Shown here: one piece after another, positions 51,398-61,564 of the stretch
Layout: every line of letters starts with the position of its first letter
Numbering within the stretch: position 1 is the first letter of the stretch
Origin: Pseudomonas azotoformans
Lineage (GTDB): Bacteria; Pseudomonadota; Gammaproteobacteria; Pseudomonadales; Pseudomonadaceae
Direction of reading: 5' to 3'
Length of the DNA stretch: 64,000 bases
NCBI RefSeq assembly: GCF_900103345.1
Contig: NZ_LT629702.1
Location: 2,170,001 to 2,234,000, forward strand
Notes under the pieces: model-generated
Database searches by the model: none
What the model saw: only the letters and a program-made list of their open reading frames with translations
What the model was told of the DNA's origin: nothing
Position numbers and translations under genes: made by a program

Positions 51398-51635
51398 AGG
51401 ATCCTTGAACAGACAAGTACGTGGCCGGGCTAGGCCGATAAAACAAAGGGCTTATCATAGCTGATGCTGTCAAGTCGCTGACAGGGTTGCGGTGCATTTA
51501 ACGCACCAGTGGTAAAAAACCACCTCGAAATTCCTGCAGGGCACGCTAAACTGCGCGCCTTGGCCGCAGTTTCGCCATACCGGTCGTGGTGCCCATGCAC
51601 CCAAACCCACGAATTCCCTGAAAAGAGTAGTGAAC

Positions 51636-52139
51636 ATGACTCAAGTCAAACTGACCACCAACCACGGTGACATCGTCATCGAGCTGAACGCCGAGAAAGC
51701 GCCGATCACCGTCGCCAACTTCATCGAGTACGTGAACGCCGGCCACTACGAAAACACCGTTTTCCACCGTGTCATCGGCAACTTCATGATCCAGGGCGGC
51801 GGTTTCGAGCCTGGCATGAAAGAAAAGAAAGACAAGCGCCCAAGCATCCAGAACGAAGCGGACAACGGCCTTTCCAACGACAAGTACACCGTCGCCATGG
51901 CCCGTACCATGGAGCCGCATTCGGCCTCCGCGCAGTTCTTCATCAACGTGGCCGACAACGCCTTCCTGAACCACAGCGGCAAGAACGTGCAGGGCTGGGG
52001 CTACGCGGTATTCGGTAAAGTCACCGAAGGCCAGGACGTCGTCGACAAGATCAAAGGTGTGCAGACCACCGGTAAAGCCGGTCACCAGGACGTTCCGGTA
52101 GAAGACGTGATCGTCGAGAAAGCCGAGATCGTTGGGTGA
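51636..52139 (+). CDS. ppiB: Peptidyl-prolyl cis-trans isomerase B (cyclophilin)
   Basis: A 167-residue cytoplasmic cyclophilin (no signal peptide) with the catalytic region [15 protein letters not shown] and the [13 protein letters not shown] motif. It catalyses proline isomerisation in protein folding. The stop overlaps the GTG start of lpxH. Confidence 0.96.
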   Translation: MTQVKLTTNHGDIVIELNAEKAPITVANFIEYVNAGHYENTVFHRVIGNFMIQGGGFEPGMKEKKDKRPSIQNEADNGLSNDKYTVAMARTMEPHSASAQFFINVADNAFLNHSGKNVQGWGYAVFGKVTEGQDVVDKIKGVQTTGKAGHQDVPVEDVIVEKAEIVG

Positions 52140-52885
52140 TATTGCTGATTTCAGATTTGCATCTGGAAGAGGAGCGCCCGGACATTACCCGGGCGTTTCT
52201 GGATCTGCTCCACGGCCGCGCCCGTGGCGCCCAGGCGTTGTACATTCTGGGGGACTTCTTCGAAGCCTGGATTGGCGACGATGGGATGACACCGTTCCAG
52301 CGCTCCATTTGCTCAGCCCTGCGCGAACTGAGCGACAGCGGCACCCCGATTTTCATCATGCACGGCAATCGCGATTTCCTGATCGGCAAGGCGTTCTGCA
52401 AAGCGGCAGGTGCCAGCTTGCTCAAGGACCCGAGTGTCGTGCAGCTGCATGGCGAGCCCGTGCTGTTGATGCACGGCGACAGCCTCTGTACCCGCGACGT
52501 CGGCTATATGAAGCTGCGACGCATCCTGCGTAACCCGATCGTGCTGTTTATCCTGCGCCACCTGCCCTTGGGCACACGCCACAAGCTGGCGCGCAAGCTG
52601 CGCAGTGAAAGCCGTGCGCAGACGCGCATGAAGGCCAACGACATCGTCGATGTAACGCCCGAGGAAGTGCCACGGGTGATGCAGCAGTTCGGCGTGCGCA
52701 CCCTGGTCCACGGCCACACCCACCGCCCCGCCATTCACAAGTTGCAGATTGGCGACCAGGCGGCCAAGCGCATTGTGCTGGGGGATTGGGACAAGCAGGG
52801 CTGGGCGTTGCAGGTGGATGAGCAAGGGTTTCAGTTGGCGGCGTTTGATTTTGTGAACCCGCAACTGGCACTGCCCGGCACATAA
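52136..52885 (+). CDS. lpxH: UDP-2,3-diacylglucosamine diphosphatase LpxH
   Basis: A 249-residue metallophosphoesterase of lipid A synthesis, converting UDP-2,3-diacylglucosamine to lipid X. The metal-binding blocks are [23 protein letters not shown] and H-G-H-T-H-R-P. The start is GTG at 52136, overlapping the ppiB stop, as the family N-terminus ([10 protein letters not shown]) requires. Confidence 0.96.
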   Translation: MILLISDLHLEEERPDITRAFLDLLHGRARGAQALYILGDFFEAWIGDDGMTPFQRSICSALRELSDSGTPIFIMHGNRDFLIGKAFCKAAGASLLKDPSVVQLHGEPVLLMHGDSLCTRDVGYMKLRRILRNPIVLFILRHLPLGTRHKLARKLRSESRAQTRMKANDIVDVTPEEVPRVMQQFGVRTLVHGHTHRPAIHKLQIGDQAAKRIVLGDWDKQGWALQVDEQGFQLAAFDFVNPQLALPGT

Positions 52886-52903
52886 CCCCTGCGCACATAG
52901 TTC

Positions 52904-53000
52904 AAATGTGGGAGCGGGCTTGCTCGCGAAGGCGGTGGCTCAGTCGATACATAAATTGACTGACGCACCGCCTTCGCGAGCAAGCCCGCTCCCACATTTT
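52904..53000. repeat. Paired REP palindrome
   Basis: AAATGTGGGAGCGGGCTTGC and the inverted copy ending GCCCGCTCCCACATTT, between convergent lpxH and the MFS efflux gene. Confidence 0.87.
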
Positions 53001-53020
53001 TGACCGCGTACATCCCGAAA

Positions 53021-54550
53021 TCAGTGGCCGGAAGCCGCCGGCCCCGCCTTCGCCGTAAACGGCGGCTTGGCCAACCACACCAATAGCATCAACCCCATGA
53101 ACATCCACCCCAGCAACGTGAAGTAATCCACGGTGGACATCATGTACGCCTGGCTGGTGAGGATCTGGTCCAGCTGCGTGTAGGCCTTCTGCCCTGCCCC
53201 GCCCAGCGCCTGCAAGGCATCGCGGGTCGCCGAGTCGTAGGTGGTCATGTTCTCGCTCATGTACGCATGGTGCTGGTCCGCCCGGCGAATCCAGATCCAG
53301 GTGGTCAGCGACGCCGCGAAGCTGCCGCCCAGGGTACGCAGGAACGTGGCCAGGCCCGCGCCATCGGCAATCTGGTGCGGCGGCAGGTCGGACATCAAGA
53401 TGCTTAAGGTCGGCATGAAGAACAGCGCCACGCCAATCCCCATGAACAGCTGCACCAGGGCGATGTGCTGGAAGTCCACCTCATTGGTGAAGCCTGCGCG
53501 CATGAAGCAGCTCAAGCCAATCGCCAGGAAGGCCAGGCCCGCCAGCAGGCGCAGGTCGAATTTGTGCGCGTACTTGCCCACGAACGGCGACATCAGCACC
53601 GGCAAAATACCAATCGGCGCCACCGCCAGGCCCGCCCAGGTCGCGGTGTAGCCCATCTGGGTCTGCAACCACTGCGGCAGGATCAGGTTGATGCCGAAGA
53701 AACCCGCGTACCCCAGGATCAATACGATGGTGCCGATGCGGAAGTTGCGGTAGGCGAACAGCTTCAGGTTGACCACCGGGTGTTTGTCGGTGAGTTCCCA
53801 GATGATGAACACCGCCAGGGCAATCACCGAAATCGCCGCGCCCACGATAATGAAGTTGGATTCGAACCAGTCCAGGTCATTGCCCTTGTCGAGAATGATC
53901 TGCAATGCGCCAACCCCGACGATCAAGCTCAGCAACCCGACGTAGTCCATCGGCTGATAACTGGTCTGCACCGGGCGTTTCTTCAACTGCGAACGCACCA
54001 CCATCACCGCAAAGATGCCGATGGGCACGTTGATGAAGAAAATCCACGGCCAGCTGTAGCTGTCAGTAATCCAGCCGCCGAGGATCGGCCCGGCAATCGG
54101 CGCCACCACCGTAACCATCGCCAGCAACGCCAGGGCCATGCCTCGCCTCGCCGGCGGGTAGACGGCGATCAGCAGCGTCTGGGTCATCGGGTACAACGGC
54201 CCGGCCACCAGGCCTTGTATGACGCGGAAGGCGATCAGCTCGGGCATCGACGAGGAAATACCACAGAGGAACGAGGCCAGCACAAACAGCATCGTCGCCC
54301 ACAAGAACAGCTTCACCTCGCCAAACCGCCGGCTCAGCCAGCCGGTCAGCGGCAAGGCAATCGCGTTGCTCACCGCAAACGAGGTGATGACCCAGGTGCC
54401 CTGCTCCGAACTCACGCCCAGGTTGCCGGAAATGGTCGGCAACGCCACGTTGGCGATGGTGGTGTCGAGCACCTGCATAAAGGTCGCCAGCGACAGGCCA
54501 ATAGTGGCCATCAACAGGCTGGGTGGCGTGAAGGAGGCGTTATTGCTCAT
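53021..54550 (-). CDS. emrB: MFS multidrug efflux transporter, DHA2 family (EmrB type)
   Basis: A 509-residue protein with 14 predicted helices. DHA2 motifs: L-D-T-T-I-A-N-V-A-L-P-T-I (helix 1), G-W-L-S-R-R-F-G-E (motif A), and P-I-A-G-P-I-L-G-G-W-I (motif C, antiporter). It uses the proton gradient to export toxic organics through the EmrA-like adaptor and NodT-like channel of the same operon. The start shares one base with the emrA stop. Confidence 0.94.
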   Translation of the reverse strand: MSNNASFTPPSLLMATIGLSLATFMQVLDTTIANVALPTISGNLGVSSEQGTWVITSFAVSNAIALPLTGWLSRRFGEVKLFLWATMLFVLASFLCGISSSMPELIAFRVIQGLVAGPLYPMTQTLLIAVYPPARRGMALALLAMVTVVAPIAGPILGGWITDSYSWPWIFFINVPIGIFAVMVVRSQLKKRPVQTSYQPMDYVGLLSLIVGVGALQIILDKGNDLDWFESNFIIVGAAISVIALAVFIIWELTDKHPVVNLKLFAYRNFRIGTIVLILGYAGFFGINLILPQWLQTQMGYTATWAGLAVAPIGILPVLMSPFVGKYAHKFDLRLLAGLAFLAIGLSCFMRAGFTNEVDFQHIALVQLFMGIGVALFFMPTLSILMSDLPPHQIADGAGLATFLRTLGGSFAASLTTWIWIRRADQHHAYMSENMTTYDSATRDALQALGGAGQKAYTQLDQILTSQAYMMSTVDYFTLLGWMFMGLMLLVWLAKPPFTAKAGPAASGH

Positions 54551-55749
54551 CAGCGTTGCACAGCCTTGGGCGCGGCGAGGCTGTTGTCATGGATCAACTG
54601 GGTGATCATGGCGTCAGCTTCAGCGAGTTGGCGGTCATACACGTTGGTGCTGAACGAGGCCTTCTGCGGTGCCTGCTGCGCCAGGACCGGGCCGCTCTGG
54701 TCGTGCAGGTCGACCTTGACCAGGGTGCTCAGGCCCACACGCAGCGGGTGCTTGGCCAGTTCTTCGGCATTGATGTGGATACGCACCGGCACCCGTTGCA
54801 CGATCTTGATCCAGTTACCCGTGGCGTTCTGCGCTGGCAGCAGGGCAAATGCGCTACCGGTGCCGGCGCCGAGGCTGTCGATGGTGCCGCTGAATTTAAC
54901 GTCACTGCCGTAGATGTCCGACTCGATGTCCACCGGCTGGCCAATGCGCATGTCACGCAGTTGGGTTTCCTTGAAGTTGGCGTCGATCCACAGCTGGTTC
55001 AGCGGGATCACCGCCATCAAGGCGGTACCCGGTTGTACGCGCTGGCCCAATTGCACGGTGCGCTTGGCCACATAGCCGGTGACCGGTGCGATCAAGGTGC
55101 TACGCGCATTGGCCAGGTAGGCCTGGCGCAATTGCGCGGCGGCGGCCTGCACATCCGGGTGGGAGCTGATCACTGTGTCATCCACCAGCGCGTTGGTGGT
55201 TTTGAGTTGTTGCTCAAGGTTGGTCAGGGCGTTTTTCGCGGCGGTCAGGCTGTCACGGGCGTGGGACAGTTCTTCCTGGGAAATCGCCCCGCCCTGGGCC
55301 AGAGTCTTACGCCGGTTGAAGTTGTCCTGGGCAGTCTGCACGTCGGCTTTCTGCGCATTGACCTGGGCCTTCATGCCGTCGACGTTGCTGTATAAGCCAC
55401 GCACCTGGCGCACGGTGCGGGCCAGGTTGGCCTGGGCGCTTTGCAGGCCGACGGCGGCGTCGTTCGGGTCGAAGTTGATCAGCACCTGACCTTCGTGGAC
55501 CAGGTCGCCATCGTCGGCGCCGATGCTGACCACGGTGCCGGTGACCAGCGGAGTGATTTCCACCACGTTGCCGTTCACGTAGGCGTCGTCGGTGCTTTCG
55601 CTGAAGCGGCCGTAGAGCTCGTACCAGCCCCACACGCCGACCACGGCGAGGATGACGATCAGCGCCAGGCCGATCAGCATCACTTTGCGTTTGCGTGGGT
55701 TGTTGTCTTTGGGTTGTTCGGTTGCGTTGGTGTTTTCGGCAGTGGCCAT
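54550..55749 (-). CDS. emrA: EmrA-type membrane fusion protein
   Basis: A 399-residue adaptor: cytoplasmic N-terminus, one helix (about 24-44), lipoyl half I-T-P-L-V-T-G-T-V (about residue 66), a long coiled-coil hairpin (about 100-200), lipoyl half A-P-V-T-G-Y-V-A-K, then the beta-barrel domain with L-W-I-D-A-N-F-K-E-T-Q. It pairs with the EmrB-type pump. 15 bases separate it from the outer-membrane factor gene upstream. Confidence 0.94.
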   Translation of the reverse strand: MATAENTNATEQPKDNNPRKRKVMLIGLALIVILAVVGVWGWYELYGRFSESTDDAYVNGNVVEITPLVTGTVVSIGADDGDLVHEGQVLINFDPNDAAVGLQSAQANLARTVRQVRGLYSNVDGMKAQVNAQKADVQTAQDNFNRRKTLAQGGAISQEELSHARDSLTAAKNALTNLEQQLKTTNALVDDTVISSHPDVQAAAAQLRQAYLANARSTLIAPVTGYVAKRTVQLGQRVQPGTALMAVIPLNQLWIDANFKETQLRDMRIGQPVDIESDIYGSDVKFSGTIDSLGAGTGSAFALLPAQNATGNWIKIVQRVPVRIHINAEELAKHPLRVGLSTLVKVDLHDQSGPVLAQQAPQKASFSTNVYDRQLAEADAMITQLIHDNSLAAPKAVQR

Positions 55750-55764
55750 AACAAATACCTCAAA

Positions 55765-57216
55765 TTATTCCGTGCGTGTGGCGGGGGTGGTCGCTGCCAC
55801 GTTGTCGGCGCTGTAGCCGCCGCCCAGGGCCTGCATCAGTTGAATCGACAGATCGATCTGCGCAGCATTCAGGGTTGCCAGCTGACGCTGGGCCTGCAGC
55901 AATTGCTGCTCGATGCTGAGCACATCCAGGTAGTTACCGATCCCGGAGCTGTAGCGCTGTAACCCGGTGTCGTAGGACTGCTGCGCAATGTCCGCGGCAT
56001 GTTGCTGGGCCTGGATCTGCCGGCCGGTGTCGCGCAGTTGCGAAAGGGTGTTGCCGATATCGCCCAGGGCTTGCACCAGGGTTTTGTTGTATTGCGCCAC
56101 GGCCAGGTCGTAGTCGGCGTCGCGGGCGTCGAGGTCGGCACGCAGGCGGCCGCCGTCGAAGATCGGCAGCGATATCGTCGGCGCAATGTTGAAGAAGCGG
56201 CTGGCCGAGCCAAACATCGCATCCCCCAGCAACGACTCGGCGCCAGCGCTCGCGCTCAGGTTGAGGTTGGGGTAGAAGCGCGTCTTGCTGGCGTCGATGT
56301 TGCGGCCCGCCGATTCGACCCGCCAGCGTGCGGCGATCAGGTCCGGGCGCCGGCCCAGCAGCTCGGCCGGCAGCACCGAGGGCACGGCGACAGCGCTGGG
56401 TTTCAGTACGTTGGGCCGGGCCAGTTCACTGCCACGGTCCGGGCCTTTGCCGAGCAATACGGCCAGGGCGATCTTGGCACTTTGCAGTTGTTTTTCCGCG
56501 TCGATCAGTTGCGACTGGGAGCTGGCTTCCAGGCTTTCGGTCTGCTGGTACTGGTACTGGCTGTCGATACCCGAATTCAGCCGGCGTTTGCTCAGGTCGA
56601 GCATCTGCCGGGTACGCTTGAGGTCATCGTTGGCCAGGTCACGCACGATATGGGCCTGGCCCAGGTCGCTGTAGGCCTTGGCCACGTTGGCGGCCAGGGT
56701 CAGGCGCGCGGCCTGCTGGTCGACCTGGGCGGCACGCGCTTCACCCAATGCGGCTTCCCAGGCCGCACGCTGGCCGCCCCAGAGGTCGAAGGTGTAGTTG
56801 AAGCTGGCGCCGATATTGCGCACGGTCGAGTAGGCATCACCCTGCCCGCGTGGGTCCTGGTCTTTCGCCAGGCGTGAGCGGGTCACACCGGCGCTGGCAT
56901 CCAGGGTCGGCATGCGCGCTGCGTCGGCGGCGTAGGCGGCGGCTTCGGCCTGGTGGGCACGGGCGCTGGCCACTTGCATGTCGGGGCTGTTGTGCAGGGC
57001 TTCCTGGATCAGGCCATCGAGTTGCGGGTCGCCGAGGCTTTTCCACCAGTCGGCGGTCGGCCAGGCAGCGCTCGACAGGGTCACGCCGCTCAAGGTTTTA
57101 CCGGTTTGCAATGTGCCGGCGTCGAGGCGTTTGCCTTGGGTGTCGAGGCCGCTGTAGTTGGCGCAACCGGCCATGCTCATGGCCACCAGCACCAGGCTAA
57201 GTGCGCGTCTGTTCAT
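55765..57216 (-). CDS. NodT-family outer-membrane efflux lipoprotein
   Basis: A 483-residue outer-membrane factor. A lipoprotein signal has the lipobox M-A-G-C (cysteine about residue 18). Two TolC-like repeats follow, with motifs W-W-K-S-L-G-D-P-Q-L-D-G-L-I, Y-T-F-D-L-W-G and R-R-P-D-L-I-A-A-R-W-R-V. It forms the exit duct for the EmrAB-type pump. The start overlaps the marR stop by ATGA. Confidence 0.93.
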   Translation of the reverse strand: MNRRALSLVLVAMSMAGCANYSGLDTQGKRLDAGTLQTGKTLSGVTLSSAAWPTADWWKSLGDPQLDGLIQEALHNSPDMQVASARAHQAEAAAYAADAARMPTLDASAGVTRSRLAKDQDPRGQGDAYSTVRNIGASFNYTFDLWGGQRAAWEAALGEARAAQVDQQAARLTLAANVAKAYSDLGQAHIVRDLANDDLKRTRQMLDLSKRRLNSGIDSQYQYQQTESLEASSQSQLIDAEKQLQSAKIALAVLLGKGPDRGSELARPNVLKPSAVAVPSVLPAELLGRRPDLIAARWRVESAGRNIDASKTRFYPNLNLSASAGAESLLGDAMFGSASRFFNIAPTISLPIFDGGRLRADLDARDADYDLAVAQYNKTLVQALGDIGNTLSQLRDTGRQIQAQQHAADIAQQSYDTGLQRYSSGIGNYLDVLSIEQQLLQAQRQLATLNAAQIDLSIQLMQALGGGYSADNVAATTPATRTE

Positions 57217-57686
57217 TCTTTACCTACCCGCTGGATGACGATGGCGTCACCGGCAGCTACCAGAATTTTCTTGAGGATCCGCTCCAGCGTCTGCAACTCG
57301 CCGGGCTCCAGGGCGCCGGCCAGTTCGTTCATCGACTGGGCGCCGATGTGCGGCAGCATGTCCGCCAGGCGCTGGCCGTCTTCGGTGAGCACCAGGCGCA
57401 CCTGGCGCCGGTCCTGCTCGGAACGCTGGCGTGCCAGCAATCCCTTTTGCTCCAGGCGGTCGAGCATGCGGGTCATGGAACCGCTGTCCAGGGACAGGTT
57501 GCGGCACAGCTCCGCCGGAGTATCCACGTCGAACTGGGCGATGATGATCAACACCTTGAACTGCGCAGCGGTCACGCCGTGCGGCTCCATATGGGTGTCG
57601 ATAATGCGGTCCTTGAGCAGCGCCGCCCGGCCCAGGAGCAGGCCGAGGTGGCAGTTGCGAAAGCTGTCAGGGGTGAAGTGGGGCAT
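57213..57686 (-). CDS. MarR family transcriptional regulator of the efflux operon (EmrR-like)
   Basis: A 157-residue winged-helix regulator with L-K-V-L-I-I-I-A-Q-F-D, the recognition helix region S-L-D-S-G-S-M-T-R-M-L-D-R-L-E-Q-K-G-L and the wing R-Q-R-S-E-Q-D-R-R-Q-V-R-L-V-L-T. It is the first gene of the operon and has two operator-like repeats just upstream, so it should repress itself and the pump until a ligand binds. Confidence 0.93.
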   Translation of the reverse strand: MPHFTPDSFRNCHLGLLLGRAALLKDRIIDTHMEPHGVTAAQFKVLIIIAQFDVDTPAELCRNLSLDSGSMTRMLDRLEQKGLLARQRSEQDRRQVRLVLTEDGQRLADMLPHIGAQSMNELAGALEPGELQTLERILKKILVAAGDAIVIQRVGKE

Positions 57687-57700
57687 CGGAAGTCACCTTA

Positions 57701-57755
57701 TTACTGCCTAGGCAGTGAATGTATGACAAGATGTTACTGCTTAGGCAGCGAATGT
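57701..57755. promoter_or_regulatory. Two MarR operator repeats upstream of the efflux operon
   Basis: A 22-bp direct repeat occurs at 57701-57722 and 57734-57755 with two mismatches; each contains a palindrome (perfect ACTGCCTAGGCAGT in the first, ACTGCTTAGGCAGC in the second). The 33-base centre spacing is about three helical turns, so two dimers would sit on one face of the DNA. Confidence 0.75.
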
Positions 57756-57785
57756 CAAATGGAATTATTAGCTTGCTTGGTAATG

Positions 57786-57875
57786 TAACAGGGGGCTTGC
57801 CCCGACAGCGGTGGGTCAGTCAACTTGAAGCCGACTGAAACACCGCTATCGGGGGCAAGCCCCCTCCCACATTTT
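57786..57875. repeat. Paired REP palindrome
   Basis: ACAGGGGGCTTGCCCC and the inverted copy GGGGGCAAGCCCCCTCCCAC, in the space between the marR promoter and the tamB 3' end. Confidence 0.85.
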
Positions 57876-57889
57876 TGTCACTGTGTGGC

Positions 57890-60800
57890 TTAGAAATCGC
57901 GCTTGTAGAAGATGTCCAATGAGCTGGCCACGCCGCTCGCCACTTCCAGGTACACCTTCTTGCTCAACAGGTAGCGCAAGGCAATGGTGCTGGCCGGTTC
58001 GAACACCCCTACCCCATAACGCAGGCTGAGTTTCTCGGTGATCTTGCCGCTGGCCACCACGGCGGTGGTGTTGCCGCTGCCCTGGGTGTCGAGTTCGAAG
58101 TCCTGGATGCCCAGGTTCTTCGCCAGGTCCGAGGTGACCCCCGCACTGCCCATCAAGCCGAGGCCCAGAGCGGCCTGGGCCAGCATGTTGTTGTCTTCAC
58201 CGGTGGTGCTCAGCGGACGCCCCAGCACCAGATAGGACAGCGCTTGTTCCTGGCTCATGGCCGGTTCGGAGAAGATTTGCGTGGTGGGCTGTTCCGCGCT
58301 GCCGCTGAGGCGGATACCCGCGACCACATCGCCGGTCTTGCGGATGGCTTCAATATCCAGGAATGGCTGGTCCAGCGGCCCGGCAAACAACAGCCGCGCA
58401 CGCCGCACATCGAGCTTCTGGCCGTAGGCGCGGTAGCGGCCATCGTTGAGCCATAGCTCGCCTCGGGTGTCGAGGTTGTCGCCGATGTGCACCTGGCCCT
58501 GGACCTTGGCGGTGAGGCCGAAGCCGGAGAAGTTGAGCTTGTCTTCGCCCACAACCACGTTGATATCCATCGCCATGGCCATCGGCGGTTTACCCTCTTC
58601 GGTCTGGCTGCCGATGATCACCGTGTCATCCGAGACCTTGACCGTCGACGGCGGCAGCTCGCGCACGGTGATATCGCCGCGTGGGATATGCACGTTGCCG
58701 GCGATGGCCAACTTGTCGTTCTTCAGGCTGATTTTCAGGTCCGGCGCTACTTCCAGCACCGCGTAAGGCTCGACCGTGACCGGCAACTGCGAGCCTTGCA
58801 AACTGAGGTCCACCACCAGCGCCTTACCCCAGTCGACCTGCCCCTTGAGGCTGCCCTGCCCGGCCTTGCCACTGCGCCAGGCGCCGTTGAGCTGCACACT
58901 TTCGCCGGCAATCAGCGCCTGCACATTCAGGCCTTCCAGGCTGATGGGCAGTTCCGGGCCGGAGATCTCACCGCCCACCAGGTTGACGTTGCCGTTGACC
59001 TGGGGCGCCAGCAAGCCGCCGGAGAGACGGCCGTTGCCGTTGAGCTTGCCGGTGAGTTTTTCCACCATCGGCACAAACGGCCGTGCCACCGCGAGATCGA
59101 GGCCGACCAGGCTGAAGTTGCCGGTGATGGGTTTGTTCTTGGGTAACGGGTTGATCTGCGCCTGCAACAACAGTTCGCCGAGCTTGCCGCCCTGGAAGTT
59201 GAGCTGCGTGTCGATACGCTTGGGGTTGAGGGTGGTTTCCAGTTTCAGGGTGTTGTAGGGAAAATCCAGCCACTGGTCCTTGTCCTTGACGCGCAAGGTG
59301 CCACCACTGGCGTCCACCATCACCACGCCCTTGGGGCCACTGGCCGGCAGGTCCAGTTGCAGGTCGGCATTGAGCTTGCCCTGCCAGGCGAAATCCTTGG
59401 GCAGGAACGCCGCCAGGCTGTCGATGGGGAATTGCTTGAGGTGGTAACGCAGCTTCGGCTCCGGCATCAGGCGCTGGTCTTCGCCGCACAGGCTGGCCGG
59501 CCCGGACACCCAGCAATGCGCGGCAAAGGTCAGCCTGCCATCCGCCATACGTTCGATCCTGGCCGGGGCTTGCAGTTTCCAGTCCTGGCCGCCGGCCTGG
59601 ACATCGCCACTGGCCAGGCGCCCGCGCCAGTTGCCGTTGTCGAGGTTGCCGTCCAACGCCAGGGCCAGCTTGACCAGCGGGCCGGCGAGGTCGAGCTGGA
59701 CCTTCTGGTTCTTGATATCGCCCTGGGCACTGGCGGTCAGGGTGCCGACCTGGGTCTCGCCGGATTGGATACCGCTGCCTTTCAGGTCAATCTTGGCGCG
59801 CTGGGCACCGTCGAGGCTGGCGTCGAGGGTGAGGCTTTGCAGGCGGTTATCGGCGAACGCCAGTTGCTGGCCCTTGAGGTCGAGTTTGCCTTGGGGTGCC
59901 GTGAGGCTGCCGGCCACATTGAGTCGGCCGTTGACCTGCCCACGCAACTGCGGCCACAACTGGGCCAGGCGCGCCAGCTTGATGTCGATCTGCCCGGCCA
60001 GGCGTTGTTGCAGGCTGCCGCTGCCGTTGATGCGGTTGTCGCCCAGGCGGATATCCAGGTTGGCCAGGGTCCATTGCTCGCCCGCGCCTTCGGCCTTGGC
60101 GACCAGCACGGCGGTTTGCCCGCGCAGGCGGCCCTTGAGGTCGAGGTCGGCATTCAGCTTGAGCTGCTCGTGCTTGAACTCGCCCTTGCTGCGCAGCGGC
60201 CCGGCCAGGGTGCCGGGCAATTCGGCGACCCAGTACGCCGGGTTCAGCGCCGACAGGTCGAGTGCCGTGTCCCAGGCGATGCCATCGGCAAATTGCAGGT
60301 TCAGGTGGCCCTCGGCCTTGCCCTGGCCGGCAGTGAGTTTCAGCTCAGGCAGGAAAACTTGCTTGAGGTCGCCACTGAACGGCGTGACCACGTTGAACTT
60401 GCCTGCAGGGCCGTCGAGATCGGCCTTGAGGTTGCCCAGGTAGTTGCCATCCTTGTAGGAGATCTCGCCATTGAATGTATGCAGCGCGACTTGGGGCTCA
60501 TCGATGACGGGGTAAAGGCGATGCCAGGGGAAGTCCAGCCAATCGACCTTGGCGTCGGCGCTGAAGCCTTGCTGCCAGTCCAGGTTGGCGCTGAGCTTCA
60601 GGCTTTGCTTGTCGTCGCCATACAGGTCGAGTTTTTCAATCTGCGCCCCTTTGGCATCCACGCGCCCCAGCAACAACAGGCTTACCGGGCTCTTTTCGGC
60701 AGGCAGCGACGCCTTGCCCGAGAGCACATAACCGGTTTTCAGGTCGCCCTTGGCCAGGAGCACCAGCTCATTGAGTTGCAGGGTGTCCGGCAAACCGGCA

Positions 60801-61564
60801 TCCGGTTTGAATGCATCGGACTTGATCAGCACTTGTCCCGGCAGATCTTCTGCCAGCGGTTGCAACTGCGCCAGCAGGCTGCCGTCCAGGTAGCCATGGC
60901 TATCGCCGTTGACGGTGAGGGTCTTGAGCAAGTCGCCTTCGACTTTGAGGCCAACCGTCCACTGCTCACCACCGGGCGCGTAAGGCAGGCTCAGGTTGCC
61001 GCTGGCGTTCAATGGCCAGTCGCCGGTGGGTTGCAGCAGACCAGCCAGGTCCAGCACCAGGCCATCACGTTGCAGATGCACCGAATCAATCTGCATGCCC
61101 GCAGCCGTCCAGTGCGCCGCCAGTTGCAGGCCCTTGAGTTCTTCGCTGCCATTGAATAGCAGGCTGCCGACGCGAACATCGCCCAACTGGATGGCCAGCG
61201 GCAGTTTCAGGTCGGGTAGCTCGATCGGGCCGCTGCTCTGCTCGGTACTGGGGGGGAATTGCAGGCTGACTTGCTCGACATCCAGTTGATTGATGCACAG
61301 GGTCATGCGCAACAGACACGCCGGCGACCAATCCAGCTTGGGCGCCTGGAGCTCGACACGGCTGCCGTCCTGCTGCCACAGCACCTGATCGGCGCTCCAC
61401 TGGCCGCCCAAATGCCCCTGGAAATTCTCTAGGGTCAACCCCGGCACGCTGCCCAACGCCCAGCGGCTGCCCGCCTGGGTGCCCAGCACCGCCCACAGTG
61501 CCAGCAACAACACGGCAAGGCTGGCCACTACCGCCAGCCCCGCTATTTTCACACCACGCATCAC
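57890..61564 (-). CDS. tamB: Translocation and assembly module protein TamB
   Basis: A 1224-residue inner-membrane-anchored periplasmic protein with one N-terminal helix (about 7-28). A long beta-rich AsmA-like body (many L-x-L-x-G-x-L strands) follows, and the C-terminal DUF490 domain from about residue 880 (I-P-R-G-D-I-T-V, Y-L-V-L-G-R-P-L, G-L-G-L-M-G-S-A) ends with D-I-F-Y-K-R-D-F. It works with TamA in outer-membrane protein assembly and, in current views, lipid transport. The start overlaps tamA by ATGA. Confidence 0.95.
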   Translation of the reverse strand: MMRGVKIAGLAVVASLAVLLLALWAVLGTQAGSRWALGSVPGLTLENFQGHLGGQWSADQVLWQQDGSRVELQAPKLDWSPACLLRMTLCINQLDVEQVSLQFPPSTEQSSGPIELPDLKLPLAIQLGDVRVGSLLFNGSEELKGLQLAAHWTAAGMQIDSVHLQRDGLVLDLAGLLQPTGDWPLNASGNLSLPYAPGGEQWTVGLKVEGDLLKTLTVNGDSHGYLDGSLLAQLQPLAEDLPGQVLIKSDAFKPDAGLPDTLQLNELVLLAKGDLKTGYVLSGKASLPAEKSPVSLLLLGRVDAKGAQIEKLDLYGDDKQSLKLSANLDWQQGFSADAKVDWLDFPWHRLYPVIDEPQVALHTFNGEISYKDGNYLGNLKADLDGPAGKFNVVTPFSGDLKQVFLPELKLTAGQGKAEGHLNLQFADGIAWDTALDLSALNPAYWVAELPGTLAGPLRSKGEFKHEQLKLNADLDLKGRLRGQTAVLVAKAEGAGEQWTLANLDIRLGDNRINGSGSLQQRLAGQIDIKLARLAQLWPQLRGQVNGRLNVAGSLTAPQGKLDLKGQQLAFADNRLQSLTLDASLDGAQRAKIDLKGSGIQSGETQVGTLTASAQGDIKNQKVQLDLAGPLVKLALALDGNLDNGNWRGRLASGDVQAGGQDWKLQAPARIERMADGRLTFAAHCWVSGPASLCGEDQRLMPEPKLRYHLKQFPIDSLAAFLPKDFAWQGKLNADLQLDLPASGPKGVVMVDASGGTLRVKDKDQWLDFPYNTLKLETTLNPKRIDTQLNFQGGKLGELLLQAQINPLPKNKPITGNFSLVGLDLAVARPFVPMVEKLTGKLNGNGRLSGGLLAPQVNGNVNLVGGEISGPELPISLEGLNVQALIAGESVQLNGAWRSGKAGQGSLKGQVDWGKALVVDLSLQGSQLPVTVEPYAVLEVAPDLKISLKNDKLAIAGNVHIPRGDITVRELPPSTVKVSDDTVIIGSQTEEGKPPMAMAMDINVVVGEDKLNFSGFGLTAKVQGQVHIGDNLDTRGELWLNDGRYRAYGQKLDVRRARLLFAGPLDQPFLDIEAIRKTGDVVAGIRLSGSAEQPTTQIFSEPAMSQEQALSYLVLGRPLSTTGEDNNMLAQAALGLGLMGSAGVTSDLAKNLGIQDFELDTQGSGNTTAVVASGKITEKLSLRYGVGVFEPASTIALRYLLSKKVYLEVASGVASSLDIFYKRDF

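Noticed and set aside
51398..51635. Riboswitch or T-box upstream of glnS
   Set aside because: The space before glnS is short, no conserved T-box or riboswitch element was seen, and T-boxes are rare in this group.
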